This document shows, piece after piece, positions 25,882 through 34,173 of a DNA stretch of 36,266 bases (within the stretch, counting starts at the first letter, position 1; the number at the start of each line of letters is the position of its first letter). Under the pieces are notes generated by a model, which was given only the letters and a program-made list of their open reading frames with translations, made no database searches and had not been told where the DNA came from. The DNA is from an uncultured Acidobacteriota bacterium (lineage in GTDB: Bacteria; Acidobacteriota; Blastocatellia; Pyrinomonadales; Pyrinomonadaceae): NCBI GenBank assembly GCA_937863115.1, contig CALMEH010000201.1, forward strand, positions 1 to 36,266, read 5' to 3'. A program made the position numbers and the translations under genes.

Positions 25882-27711
25882 ATGATTAACGCTAATTTAA
25901 TTGGTTTTGAGGATATTCCGCAGACGATTCCGCATTTTTGCCTCGAATCGTTTCGCTTAAACAATAAGCCGGACGCGCTCTCGTATAAAATCGAAGACGT
26001 TTGGAAGCATCTTTCGGGCGCAGAAGTTATTGAGAAAATTAAAAACATCGCGCTTGGTCTGGCTGATTTGGGCGTAAAAGCGGGCGATAAAATTGCAATT
26101 ATTTCCGAAAATCGTCCTGAATGGTCGTTGACGGATTTGGCGATTCTTTCGCTTCGCGCCGTGAATGTGCCGATTTATACGACGCAAGCCGTCGAGCAAA
26201 TCCGATATATTTTGGAAGATTCAGGCGCAAAAATGCTTTTTATTTCGGGCAAAAAACTTTGGAAACACGCCGAGCAAGCCATCCAAAGCGTTGAGCGTCT
26301 GGAAAAATTGGTTTTCTTTGATACGGACGCAAAACCTGCCGATGACAATCGCGCAATGTTGCTTTCCGATATTGAAAAGCGTGGCATTGAAGCCGATAAA
26401 ATTGATTCAAACTCTTTTGAAAATTATCTCAAACAAATCGAAGAAACCGATTTAGCGACAATTATTTACACTTCCGGCACGACCGGCGAACCGAAAGGCG
26501 TGATGCTGACGCACGACAATTTCGTTTCAAACGTAACGGCGATTTCAAAAGGTTTGCCGATTCTTAATACCGACCGTTCGCTGGCGGTTTTGCCGCTTTC
26601 ACATATTTTTGAGCGCACAGTTTTCTACGTTCTTTGCGCGAACGGCGTGGCGATTCATTATTGCGCCGCGTTCGATCAAATTGCCTCGCATCTGCAAGAA
26701 GTAAAACCGACGATTATGACCGCGGTGCCGCGTTTGTTCGAGCAGGTTTATCATAAAATTGTCAAAAAAGGAAAAGCCGCCGGCGGTTGGAAAACTTCGC
26801 TTTTTGATTGGGCATTGGAAGTCGGGCAGGAATATTGGGAAGCGAAAGACACACACAAAAGCGTTTCGCCGATTTTGGCTGGGAAACACGCGGTTGCCAG
26901 CCGTCTTGTTTTTTCAAAATGGCGCGAAGGTGTTGGCGGAAGTTTGCGGTTTTTTGTTTCGGGCGGCGCACCGCTTTCAAAAAAATTGTCTTATGCCTTT
27001 TGGGCGGCTGGAATTCCGATTTTGCAAGGTTACGGAATGACCGAAGCGTGCGTAACTTGCGCGAATCGTGCCGATGATAACAAAGTCGGTTCTATTGGAA
27101 CGCCGTTTGAAGGAATCGAAATGAAAATCGCCGAAAAGGACAGCGAAGTCTTGGTTCGTGGGCGAAACGTAATGCAAGGTTATTACAACAAACCCGAAGA
27201 AACCGCGAAAGTCATTGACGAAGAAGGCTGGTATCACACGGGCGATGTCGGTTACGAAGACGAAGACGGACATTTTTTCATCACCGACCGCATTAAAGAT
27301 TTATTCAAACTCTCGAACGGCAAATATGTCGCACCGCTTCAAGTTGAAAGTTTGCTGAAACAATCTTCTTTGATTGCTCAAGCAGTCGTTGTCGGTTCGG
27401 GCAGAAAACAAGTCGGCGCACTCATCGTGCCGGATTGGGATTCTTTGAAACAAACGCTCGAAGAAGAAGGGATCACCACGAAAGGCACACGCGAAGAACT
27501 TTGCGAAAATCCGTTTGTTATTAAACGAGTCCAAAAAGATGCCGTTGATTTAACCCGCGAAATGAACGATTACGAACGAGTCAAAAGAGTTTATTTATTG
27601 CCCAGAGAATTTTCGATTGACAAAGGCGAAATGACTCCAACGCTCAAAATCAAACGCGGCGTGATTGACGAAAAATACGAAGAAGCGATTGACGAAATTT
27701 GCGGAAGCTAG
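25882..27711 (+). CDS. Long-chain fatty-acid CoA ligase (AMP-forming)
   Basis: The 609-residue ANL-superfamily enzyme has the P-loop TIIYTSGTTGEPKGV (about 193-207), SHIFERTVFYVLCANGV, GGAPLSKKLSYAFWAAGIPILQGYGMTEA, the YHTGDVGYEDEDGHFFITDR motif, and the hinge KDLFKLSNGKYVAPLQVE, with terminal TLKIKR bearing the catalytic Lys. This matches the FAA1-type long-chain group. It makes acyl-CoA from fatty acid, ATP and CoA in the cytoplasm. It has its own 71-base upstream gap with phased repeats, so it may not belong to the polysaccharide operon; a link through acylation is possible but unproved. Confidence 0.95.
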   Translation: MINANLIGFEDIPQTIPHFCLESFRLNNKPDALSYKIEDVWKHLSGAEVIEKIKNIALGLADLGVKAGDKIAIISENRPEWSLTDLAILSLRAVNVPIYTTQAVEQIRYILEDSGAKMLFISGKKLWKHAEQAIQSVERLEKLVFFDTDAKPADDNRAMLLSDIEKRGIEADKIDSNSFENYLKQIEETDLATIIYTSGTTGEPKGVMLTHDNFVSNVTAISKGLPILNTDRSLAVLPLSHIFERTVFYVLCANGVAIHYCAAFDQIASHLQEVKPTIMTAVPRLFEQVYHKIVKKGKAAGGWKTSLFDWALEVGQEYWEAKDTHKSVSPILAGKHAVASRLVFSKWREGVGGSLRFFVSGGAPLSKKLSYAFWAAGIPILQGYGMTEACVTCANRADDNKVGSIGTPFEGIEMKIAEKDSEVLVRGRNVMQGYYNKPEETAKVIDEEGWYHTGDVGYEDEDGHFFITDRIKDLFKLSNGKYVAPLQVESLLKQSSLIAQAVVVGSGRKQVGALIVPDWDSLKQTLEEEGITTKGTREELCENPFVIKRVQKDAVDLTREMNDYERVKRVYLLPREFSIDKGEMTPTLKIKRGVIDEKYEEAIDEICGS

Positions 27712-27772
27712 ATTTTTAAGGCAAAAACGATAAAATTTTGCGTCTTTATATTGTAAAAAATATACCTGAATT

Positions 27773-27778
27773 AAGGAG
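27773..27778 (+). promoter_or_regulatory. Strong ribosome binding site of the endolysin-like gene
   Basis: AAGGAG lies nine bases upstream of ATG 27788. Clear Shine-Dalgarno sites are rare in this window, so this one stands out and may reflect a foreign origin of the gene. Confidence 0.7.
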
Positions 27779-27787
27779 ACGAATTTT

Positions 27788-28222
27788 ATGGCGATAGATA
27801 ATCAAACAGCGTTCTTAAAACTTCTTCGTTGGTGTGAACATTATCCGCACGAACCGAGCGAGGCAAATTATAAAACAATGTATGGCGGCGGAACTTTTGA
27901 AAGTTTTGACGATCATCCGAGAAAATACGTTACAAAATGGGGAAAAACTTCTTCTTCTTCGGGAGCATATCAAATCAACATTAAAACTTACGATGATTTT
28001 AAGGAAAGGCTCGGATTAAAAGATTTTACGCCCGAATCGCAAGATAAAATTGCGCTGGCAATCATCAAACAAGCCGGAGCCGTTTCGTTAATTGATGAAG
28101 GAAAAATCGAAGATGCGATAAAAAAATTAACAGGTCGTTGGAGTTCGCTGCCCGGCGGAATTCATTCGAGAATTCAAATGAACGCGGCGTTGGCTAAGTT
28201 TACAGAATATCAGAAAGGTTAA
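27788..28222 (+). CDS. Lambda R-like endolysin (GH104 lytic transglycosylase family), isolated
   Basis: The 144-residue protein aligns along its length with bacteriophage lambda endolysin R: AFLKLLRWCEHYP (Glu17 at the position of the catalytic Glu of lambda R), GGGTFESFDDHPRKYVT, SSSSGAYQINIKTYDDF, ERLGLKDFTPESQDKIALAII, and WSSLPGGIHSRIQ. The family cleaves the MurNAc-GlcNAc bond of peptidoglycan. There is no signal peptide, and no holin, spanin or other phage gene nearby. It has a strong Shine-Dalgarno site and ends in its own terminator, so it is a single-gene unit. It may be a domesticated phage gene; how it reaches the wall is unknown. Confidence 0.9.
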   Translation: MAIDNQTAFLKLLRWCEHYPHEPSEANYKTMYGGGTFESFDDHPRKYVTKWGKTSSSSGAYQINIKTYDDFKERLGLKDFTPESQDKIALAIIKQAGAVSLIDEGKIEDAIKKLTGRWSSLPGGIHSRIQMNAALAKFTEYQKG

Positions 28223-28250
28223 ACCACAATTACAAATATTGCGGTTTTTT
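28222..28250. terminator. Terminator between convergent endolysin and zinc-finger genes
   Basis: AACCACAAT (28222-28230) pairs with ATTGCGGTT (28238-28246) with one mismatch around a seven-base loop, followed by a T run to 28250. It serves the plus-strand endolysin gene. Confidence 0.65.
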
Positions 28251-28254
28251 GCGT

Positions 28255-28554
28255 TTAAACCTTGTCGCTTAGAAGTTGGTTGAGCAGAAAAAAATCTTTG
28301 TGTTGATTGCTCAGGAGCGCGTGGGCGAGTTCGTAGAGCGGCATCGGGATTTCCGTGCGTTCGATTTTTTCTTCCGATTGCGGATAATGCGCGTAGAATT
28401 CGATTTCCGACGCACAAAACTCGCAGGTTTCCAGATGGCGACGAATTGGTTGCGCGTCTTTTTCCGCAACTTCGCCGTTTTGAAACGTCAGAAGTCTTTG
28501 CGATGAAGGGCAAATTGCGTTTTTACGAAAAGTAATCATTTTTATCGAAAACAT
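28255..28554 (-). CDS. Small cytoplasmic zinc-finger (ZAS-like) protein
   Basis: The 99-residue protein has Cys15 and H40-x3-C44-x2-C47 (HLETCEFC), the zinc arrangement of anti-sigma ZAS domains, but no membrane helix or extracytoplasmic part. The C-terminal half has PMPLYELAHALLSNQHKDFFLLNQLL, which looks helical and is unfamiliar to me. It is divergent from the sigma-like gene at 29066 across a 511-base region, so it may regulate that protein. ATG 28554 is used; ATG 28539 (94 residues) is an alternative. Function by motif and position only. Confidence 0.72.
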   Translation of the reverse strand: MFSIKMITFRKNAICPSSQRLLTFQNGEVAEKDAQPIRRHLETCEFCASEIEFYAHYPQSEEKIERTEIPMPLYELAHALLSNQHKDFFLLNQLLSDKV

Positions 28555-29065
28555 AGCTTTAGGCTTTTTTTAGCGCATTTTCGCAAGGTTCGCCTTTTGA
28601 AACCGGCGAATTGTCGTTTTTGCGTTACAACAAAAATAAATCCGTAATGCCCCAAACCTTCCAAAACTTATCCGATAATTTTCAAAAAAAGTTTTTGACG
28701 AAATTCGTCAATTTTGTCTAATTTATTGTAAATGTTGAGTTTAGCTTATAAATTAAACATTGTTTATGAAAGTAAAAAATAGTTGCCCAAATCTGAAATA
28801 ACTGTTAATATCTTAATTGTGGGTTGGTAAGACGTAAAAATCCTGCTGATCTCTCGCCAAATTAACTGCTCTGCTCGGCGGTTAATTTACAGAATTTTTT
28901 CTATACAATCTCTAAAAAGCGGAAGATTCGTTGGGAAATAAAAGCCGGATTCGTGAGGAAATTTCAATCGGGAGGAAATTTTTTCGCAAAAAGCGGAGCG
29001 GTTTTCGTGTTCCCAAAACACAGAAGCAAATAAATCACAAACAAAAAAGTCGGATAGGTCAATTT
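28555..29065. other. 511-base intergenic region with palindrome and hairpin
   Basis: No convincing gene is seen. A palindrome TTGACGAA-A-TTCGTCAA lies at 28695-28711. A hairpin (AAATTAACTGC 28859-28869 with GCGGTTAATTT 28878-28888) is followed by a T run near 28900, so it could be a leader attenuator. TATACAAT at 28902-28909 is a possible -10 box. A TTG-started extension (28931) of the sigma-like protein would add 45 basic residues unlike the rest, so this stretch is treated as leader. Confidence 0.5.
28695..28711. promoter_or_regulatory. 17-bp palindrome, possible operator
   Basis: TTGACGAA and TTCGTCAA flank a single central A in the gap between the divergent zinc-finger and sigma-like genes. 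A perfect 8-bp half-site pair is typical of a dimeric repressor site, and its left half resembles a -35 hexamer. No regulator is assigned. Confidence 0.4.
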
Positions 29066-30205
29066 ATGAGCGAAAATAAACAGCAGGGACGTTTGCCGAA
29101 AAGCATCCAAAATCGCCAGATAAAGGTTGGAAAATGGACGGCAAGCCTCAAGGTTTCGGATGTTAATCAAATTTGGACGGAACTTCATCGCATAGTTTCG
29201 TCGCATCCGTTAGTCCGCGCTTCAAAACGCGCCGGATTTCTGGTCGAAGAAGGTAAGTCTAATGCTTACACGGATATGACGCAAGAACTTTTCGTAGCTT
29301 TGCTTAGCAAAGAACGCTTTCAGCATTATCTGGACACGGAAATGACGGACGCGGAAATCGAAGCGGAAATCTCGCAAATCGAACTCACTAATTTACTCAC
29401 CGCCGAACCTCGCAAACGCTATCCCGAATCCAATCGTTTGGCGCGAAGAATTTCTACTTTAATTCAAACAAGTAAAACATTTAAGCGATTCGACAATATC
29501 GGAATCGAAGTTCATCGCCGTCTGGCTGACCGACAATACGGTTTGGCGGAATGGAAAAACGACAAAACGCGCCGCAATGTGCAAGAAATGGACGAGCGTG
29601 TGAAAGTTGTTTCGTTTCACAGCCGCGATACGCGAATGGTCGGTTGCACGGGCGACGCGCAAATCGTTATCAGCAATGTTGACCTCGAAAAATTAATTAT
29701 CAAAGTTTTCAAAGCAGTTGATTCGCCCGTAGATGTGCGTTCATTGCGTTCGTTTGTGATGTCGCGTCTGCCGGTGATGGATATTTATCTCGTGCCGATT
29801 GGCTCAGGTTCGGACGACGATGAAAATAATAAATACGAATACGATCCGGCGGATACGCGCGAAACGCCCGAAGCCAATGTTTTGCGCCGCGAGGCGGAAG
29901 TTACGGCAGTCGGGTTTGTTGATGATTTTCTGACGAATTTAAATAAATCGGTGCGCGGCAAAGAAAAGCAATACAATCGGATGATAAATGTTTTGTGGTA
30001 TTGTTATTTGATTTCCGACAGCGGAACGCAGCTCGAAGTTGCCGAAATGCTTGGGGTTTCGGATTCGCTCGTGTCGGATTACCGCAAACGCATCGAATCG
30101 AATTTGCAATCGCTTTCGTTTAACGGTGTCAATGAAGCGCGTCAATTTGAAAAAGCCTTGCGTCTCAAAGTGCGTGATTTGATTGCGGTCGAAGTTGCCG
30201 CCTAG
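29066..30205 (+). CDS. Diverged sigma-70-like / HTH DNA-binding protein
   Basis: From ATG 29066 the protein has 379 residues. Residues 34-90 resemble sigma region 2 (WTELHRIVSSHPLVRASKRAGF, YTDMTQELFVALL, compare DLTQEVF in the ECF factor at 5575). Residues about 320-350 form a region-4-like helix-turn-helix (TQLEVAEMLGVSDSLVSDYRKRI). Between them are some 230 residues including an acidic linker (GSGSDDDENNKYEYD) that no standard sigma factor has. It precedes the second polymerase gene, so it may control the second polysaccharide set; the small zinc-finger protein opposite could be its partner. A plain transcription factor is the alternative. Confidence 0.6.
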   Translation: MSENKQQGRLPKSIQNRQIKVGKWTASLKVSDVNQIWTELHRIVSSHPLVRASKRAGFLVEEGKSNAYTDMTQELFVALLSKERFQHYLDTEMTDAEIEAEISQIELTNLLTAEPRKRYPESNRLARRISTLIQTSKTFKRFDNIGIEVHRRLADRQYGLAEWKNDKTRRNVQEMDERVKVVSFHSRDTRMVGCTGDAQIVISNVDLEKLIIKVFKAVDSPVDVRSLRSFVMSRLPVMDIYLVPIGSGSDDDENNKYEYDPADTRETPEANVLRREAEVTAVGFVDDFLTNLNKSVRGKEKQYNRMINVLWYCYLISDSGTQLEVAEMLGVSDSLVSDYRKRIESNLQSLSFNGVNEARQFEKALRLKVRDLIAVEVAA

Positions 30206-30210
30206 CGGAA

Positions 30211-30355
30211 GTAAAAAGTGAAAAGTAAAAAGTAAAAAATTTAATTGCATCTCACGATTGCAAATTTACAATACTGTCGCTTTAGCCTTACAATAAATTC
30301 ATTCCCCAACATTTCTTAACTTTTTACTTTTTACTTTTTACTTTTTACTTTTCCA
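30211..30355. repeat. Heptad repeat pair (GTAAAAA / TTTTTAC)
   Basis: Units GTAAAAA, GTGAAAA, GTAAAAA, GTAAAAA (30211-30238) lie five bases after the stop of the sigma-like gene. Four exact TTTTTAC units (30321-30348) and TTTTCCA run to the base before ATG 30356. The sets are reverse complements around an 82-base spacer, and the second set fills the place of the ribosome binding site. Confidence 0.88.
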
Positions 30356-31966
30356 ATGTCTGCCAACAGCAACACAAGTTCCGATTATCAAACGCTTCGC
30401 AAACAAACGAATGGCGCGAACGGCTGTGGGCAGGAAACATTAAAACCGTTAAAGCCGATAGAAGAAATTTTAGTTCCCGAAAGTTTAATCAATCCATATA
30501 AACTTCCGTCCGAAGTTGTTGCGGTGCAAACCGAAACGGCAGCGACGGATTTTTTTACGCCTCGAATTCAGACGGAAACACCTGAAATCAAAGCGGAAAT
30601 TCCTGAAAAAGAAGAACTCACATTTGCCGAAGAATCGAAACGAAAAAAAGAAGAAAAAGCTGACGACCGCGACCGCGAGCTTTTGAGCGGCGAGCGTTGG
30701 CTCAAGCGAAACGGACATACTTTGACATATTTCGGGCTTTATCTTTTTTCGATTTTGGTGCTTTTTCGCCCTTACGAATTGATTCCAGGACTCGGATTTC
30801 TCTCGACATCGGCATTTATCGTGGCGATGGCGACGTTGGTAATTTATATTCCGACGCAGTTCACGACCGAAGGAAATATTTCTGTTTTCCCGACAGAAGT
30901 AAAATGTATTTTCGCAATGACTCTGATTGCTTTAATCACGATGCCGATTGCGAAAAGTCCGCCGACGGCTTGGGAAACTTTTAACGATACGTTCGTCAAA
31001 GCCGTTTTGATGTTTGTCGTAATGGTCAATGTTTTGCGAACCCGAAAGCGTTTGATGGGGTTGATTTGGCTTTCGCTGGCAGTGGCGTTTTATTTGAGTT
31101 ATGTTGCACTCGGAATGTTTATGCGTGGCGAACTCAACGCCGAAGGTTATCGCGTAGATGTTGGCGTAAAAGGGCTTTTCGGCAATCCGAACGATTTGGC
31201 GTTGCATCTCGTTACGATGATTCCGCTTGCCGTTTGTTTAGGAATTGCCACGAAAAGCCGCGTAATGCGTTTTGTTTATTTTGCGGCAGCAATTCTTTTT
31301 GTTTCGGCAAATACGGTAACATATTCACGCGGCGGTTTTTTGGGTTTGGTTGCCGCATCTGCCGTGATGGTTTGGAAACTCGGTCGCCGTCAGCGTTTAG
31401 GTGTGAGCATTGTTTCAATCGTTGTCGGCACTGTGTTTGTCTTGCTTGCGCCGGGAAATTACGGCGTAAGAATTCTTTCGATTTTCGGGCTTGCGGCTGA
31501 TCCGGTCGGTTCATCAGACCAACGCAAAGAATTGCTCGAACGCTCGATAATCGTGTCTTTGAGAAACCCTTGGGGCATCGGCATCGGAAATTTTCCGATT
31601 GTCGGCGTTCGCAATCTGGTAACGCATAATTCATTTACGCAAGTTTCTTCGGAACTCGGAATTTTAGGTTTGTTGGCGTATTTGATATTTATGATTAGTC
31701 CGTTTCGCAAACTCGGCGCAATCGAACGGACGCTTTTTAAGAAAGATGAGACCGATTGGTTCTATTATCTTTCTATCGGCTTGCAAGCGAGTCTGGTCGG
31801 TTATATGGTTTCGAGCTTTTTCGTGTCGGTGGCATATAATTGGTTTATCTATTATCTGGTTGCTTACGCGGTTGCCTTAAGAAGAATTTACCAAATCGAA
31901 AAAGGTTTAGGCGAAGGCGTTAAACCCGAACCGCTTTGGAAAAAAAATTTTGAGTCCACGCTTTAG
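30356..31966 (+). CDS. O-antigen ligase/polymerase family protein, second copy, with long N-terminal cytoplasmic region
   Basis: The 536-residue protein has an N-terminal region of about 120 residues, charged and of low complexity (EEELTF-like Glu/Lys stretches, EESKRKKEEKADDRDRELL), before its first membrane helix (FGLYLFSILVLFRPYEL). The rest has about 10-12 helices and the family features GNPNDLALHLVTMIPLAVCLG, TYSRGGFLGLVAASAVM and GIGNFPIVGVRNLVTHNSFTQVSSELGILG. It may polymerise a second glycan or ligate chains. The last codons and the stop TAG (31964-31966) are made by a dispersed repeat, so the natural C-terminus may have been altered. Confidence 0.88.
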   Translation: MSANSNTSSDYQTLRKQTNGANGCGQETLKPLKPIEEILVPESLINPYKLPSEVVAVQTETAATDFFTPRIQTETPEIKAEIPEKEELTFAEESKRKKEEKADDRDRELLSGERWLKRNGHTLTYFGLYLFSILVLFRPYELIPGLGFLSTSAFIVAMATLVIYIPTQFTTEGNISVFPTEVKCIFAMTLIALITMPIAKSPPTAWETFNDTFVKAVLMFVVMVNVLRTRKRLMGLIWLSLAVAFYLSYVALGMFMRGELNAEGYRVDVGVKGLFGNPNDLALHLVTMIPLAVCLGIATKSRVMRFVYFAAAILFVSANTVTYSRGGFLGLVAASAVMVWKLGRRQRLGVSIVSIVVGTVFVLLAPGNYGVRILSIFGLAADPVGSSDQRKELLERSIIVSLRNPWGIGIGNFPIVGVRNLVTHNSFTQVSSELGILGLLAYLIFMISPFRKLGAIERTLFKKDETDWFYYLSIGLQASLVGYMVSSFFVSVAYNWFIYYLVAYAVALRRIYQIEKGLGEGVKPEPLWKKNFESTL

Positions 31967-32080
31967 CGTGCGCAAACGCGAGTGAAACGAGGCGTTTGCT
32001 TTTCGCTGATGAATTCGAATGTTAATAAACGCGGAAACCGCGATGCTTCGCACTCGGTTTGCCAACTGAAGTTGGGACTC
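31952..32080. repeat. Dispersed palindromic repeat, copy 3
   Basis: It starts GAGTCCACGCTTTAGCGTG and ends TTGGGACTC, with inverted ends. CACGCTTTAGCGTG (31957-31970) is the reverse complement of a block in copy 1. Its CTTTAG supplies the stop codon of the polymerase gene. CCAACTGAAGTTGG near the right end parallels CAAACTGAAGTTTG in copy 2. Confidence 0.8.
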
Positions 32081-32098
32081 ATAACAAAGTAAAAAGAA

Positions 32099-33262
32099 TT
32101 GATTCCTTTTATTGCACAAATTATTTTTTGGACGAGCGTTGCCACGCTTTTCTATGTTTATGTCGGTTATCCGCTTTTGGTTTGGCTGGTCGGCGTTTTG
32201 CGTCCGCTTGCCGTTAAAAAATCGGAGTTTGCGCCGACTGTTACGATTTTGATTACGGCTTACAACGAAGAAAAAGCGATTCGCGCAAAAATCGAAAACA
32301 CTCTAAAACTTGATTATCCGAAAGAAAAATTAGAAATTCTTGTCGCGTCTGACGGTTCGACCGATAAGACCGACGAAATCGTCAAAGAATTTGCTGCACA
32401 AGGCGTAAAACTTTTTAGGCAAGAAGGCAGAATGGGCAAAACATTTACCCAAAACAAAGCCGTTGAACAATCGAACGGCGAGATAATTTTGTTTTCCGAT
32501 GCCACGACAAATTATCAAACCGATGTTTTAATAACGATTTTGCCGAATTTTGCCGATGAAACAATCGGATGCGTTGCCGGAAAATTGATTTACGTTGACG
32601 AAACCGATTCGGGCGTTGGGAAAGGCGCGAAAAGCTATTGGAATTACGAAACTTTTATTAAAGAATCGGAAAGTCGCGCGTGTTCGTTAATCGGTGCATC
32701 AGGCTGTTTATATGCCGTTCGCAAATCGGCGTATCAACCGATGTATCCCGAAGCGTGTTCTGATTTTTTGATTTGCACGGTTATTTATCGGCAAGGTTTG
32801 CGCTCGATTTATGAACCGAACGCCATCTGCACGGAAGAAACAAATCGTCAAACGCAAAAAGAATTTCAGATGCGTGTGCGCGTCATCGGGCAGACATTTA
32901 CAGACCTTTGGCGCAACCGCGAAATGATGAACCCGTTTCGCCACGGTTTTTATGCCGTCGAATTAATTTCGCACAAAGTTTTGCGCTATGCCGTGCCGCT
33001 TTTCTTAGCTTTAATTTTTATTTCGTCGGCGATTTTGGATTTTTATTCAAATCTTTTTGTCGGATTTTTCGTTGTCCAAATTTTATTTTATCTGGCGGCA
33101 TTTGCGGCTTGGCTTTTTGAGCGAAAAGGCAAAAAGTTGGGAATATTGGCGATGCCGCTTTATTTCGTATTGGCAAATCTTGCGTCGCTCATAGGTTTTT
33201 ACAAATTTTTAAGCGGCGAACGCTATGCCAAATGGGAACCGATTAGAGAAACCGGTTTCTAG
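32099..33262 (+). CDS. Membrane glycosyltransferase family 2, TTG start
   Basis: The 387-residue protein starts with a membrane helix (IIFWTSVATLFYVYVGYPLLVWLVG), then a GT-A domain: VTILITAYNEEKAIRAKI, ILVASDGSTDKTDEIV, IILFSDATTNYQ, GASGCLYAVRKSAY. Two C-terminal helices follow (VPLFLALIFISSAILDFY and FFVVQILFYLAAFAAWLF). An in-frame TAA at 32090-32092 leaves TTG 32099 as the only usual start codon, since the next Met is about 115 residues in. It is of the processive-type GT2 layout; the product is unknown. The stop overlaps a heptad repeat. Confidence 0.88.
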   Translation: MIPFIAQIIFWTSVATLFYVYVGYPLLVWLVGVLRPLAVKKSEFAPTVTILITAYNEEKAIRAKIENTLKLDYPKEKLEILVASDGSTDKTDEIVKEFAAQGVKLFRQEGRMGKTFTQNKAVEQSNGEIILFSDATTNYQTDVLITILPNFADETIGCVAGKLIYVDETDSGVGKGAKSYWNYETFIKESESRACSLIGASGCLYAVRKSAYQPMYPEACSDFLICTVIYRQGLRSIYEPNAICTEETNRQTQKEFQMRVRVIGQTFTDLWRNREMMNPFRHGFYAVELISHKVLRYAVPLFLALIFISSAILDFYSNLFVGFFVVQILFYLAAFAAWLFERKGKKLGILAMPLYFVLANLASLIGFYKFLSGERYAKWEPIRETGF

Positions 33263-33322
33263 TTTCTGGTTTCTGGTTTCTGGTTGAAATAGAAAATTAA
33301 CCTGAAACCTGAAGCTAGAAAC
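33255..33322. repeat. Heptad repeat pair (GTTTCTG / CCTGAAA)
   Basis: Four GTTTCTN units (33255-33281) begin inside the last codons of the GT2 gene and contain its TAG stop. Inverted units CCTGAAA, CCTGAAG, CTAGAAA follow at 33301-33321. The arms pair at about 22 of 26 positions around a short spacer. Confidence 0.85.
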
Positions 33323-33333
33323 TAAAGAAGAAA

Positions 33334-34173
33334 ATGAAATCAACTCCAAAACACAAAAATTTGATTTACGATGTCGGCTTGCATCACGGGCAGGACACGG
33401 ATTTTTATCTCAAAAAAGGTTTCAACGTCGTGGCTTTTGAGGCAAATCCGGCGAATGTTGATTTCTGCAAAAAACGCTTTGCCGAAGCCATTGCCGACGG
33501 CAGATTAAACATCGTCGAAGGCGGAATTGTCGAACTCGAAAATTGGAACGGCAAACCGCAAACGATTGATTTTTATCGCAATCAACAAACTTCTTTTTGG
33601 GGAACGACCGACAAAGAATTTGCTTTTCGCAACGAAGTGATGGGAACTTCAAACGAAAAAATTCAAATTCCGGCAGTAAATTTCGCTCACGCACTCGAAA
33701 AATACGGCATTCCGCATTATTTGAAAGCGGATATTGTCGGTTCGGAAAAAATTTGTCTGCGGGCGTTGCTCCAATTTGAAAACAAACCGGATTATATTTC
33801 GATACGTTCGGAAAAAGTTATCTGGAGCAATTTGCTTGAAGAGTTCGATTTGTTCGAGCGTTTGGGCTACGACAAATTTAAAGCCGTTCAGCAAGATGTA
33901 ACCGATTTTACGATTGATTTGAACGGCGAAAAATACGTTTTTGACGAAGGCGCAAGCGGAGTTTTCGGCGAAGAAACAAGCGGAAATTGGCGCAACAAAG
34001 AACAAATTTTGAAGGATTATCACCGCATTTTCACACTTTATTGGTTGTTCGGTGATTATTCTTATTTACTGCAAAAAGAAGGCGGCAAAAAATTTATCGC
34101 GCAACTCGAACGCATCGCTCGCCGCTCGCTTCCGGGTTGGTATGACACACACGCGAAGCACTCGACAGTTTGA
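33334..34173 (+). CDS. FkbM-family methyltransferase
   Basis: The 279-residue protein has the FkbM motif I IYDVGLHHGQDTDFYLKKGFNVVAFEANP, followed by VEGGIVE, YGIPHYLKADIVGSEKICL (acidic loop of motif) and ISIRSEKV. FkbM-type enzymes O-methylate sugars or polyketides with S-adenosylmethionine. Here it lies between two GT2 genes, so a glycan sugar is the likely substrate. A heptad hairpin lies on each side, so its transcript may be processed separately. Confidence 0.88.
   Translation: MKSTPKHKNLIYDVGLHHGQDTDFYLKKGFNVVAFEANPANVDFCKKRFAEAIADGRLNIVEGGIVELENWNGKPQTIDFYRNQQTSFWGTTDKEFAFRNEVMGTSNEKIQIPAVNFAHALEKYGIPHYLKADIVGSEKICLRALLQFENKPDYISIRSEKVIWSNLLEEFDLFERLGYDKFKAVQQDVTDFTIDLNGEKYVFDEGASGVFGEETSGNWRNKEQILKDYHRIFTLYWLFGDYSYLLQKEGGKKFIAQLERIARRSLPGWYDTHAKHSTV

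Noticed and set aside
27788-28222. A prophage remnant around the endolysin
   Set aside because: Neighbouring genes are ordinary metabolic and regulatory genes; no capsid, tail, integrase or holin gene is visible.
28695-28711. A transposon end or attachment site at the 17-bp palindrome
   Set aside because: There is no second copy or integrase in the window; an operator is the simpler reading.
28931-29065. TTG-started 45-residue basic extension of the sigma-like protein
   Set aside because: It is rich in Lys/Arg, unlike the rest, lies over leader-type sequence, and ATG 29066 is a better start. Not excluded.
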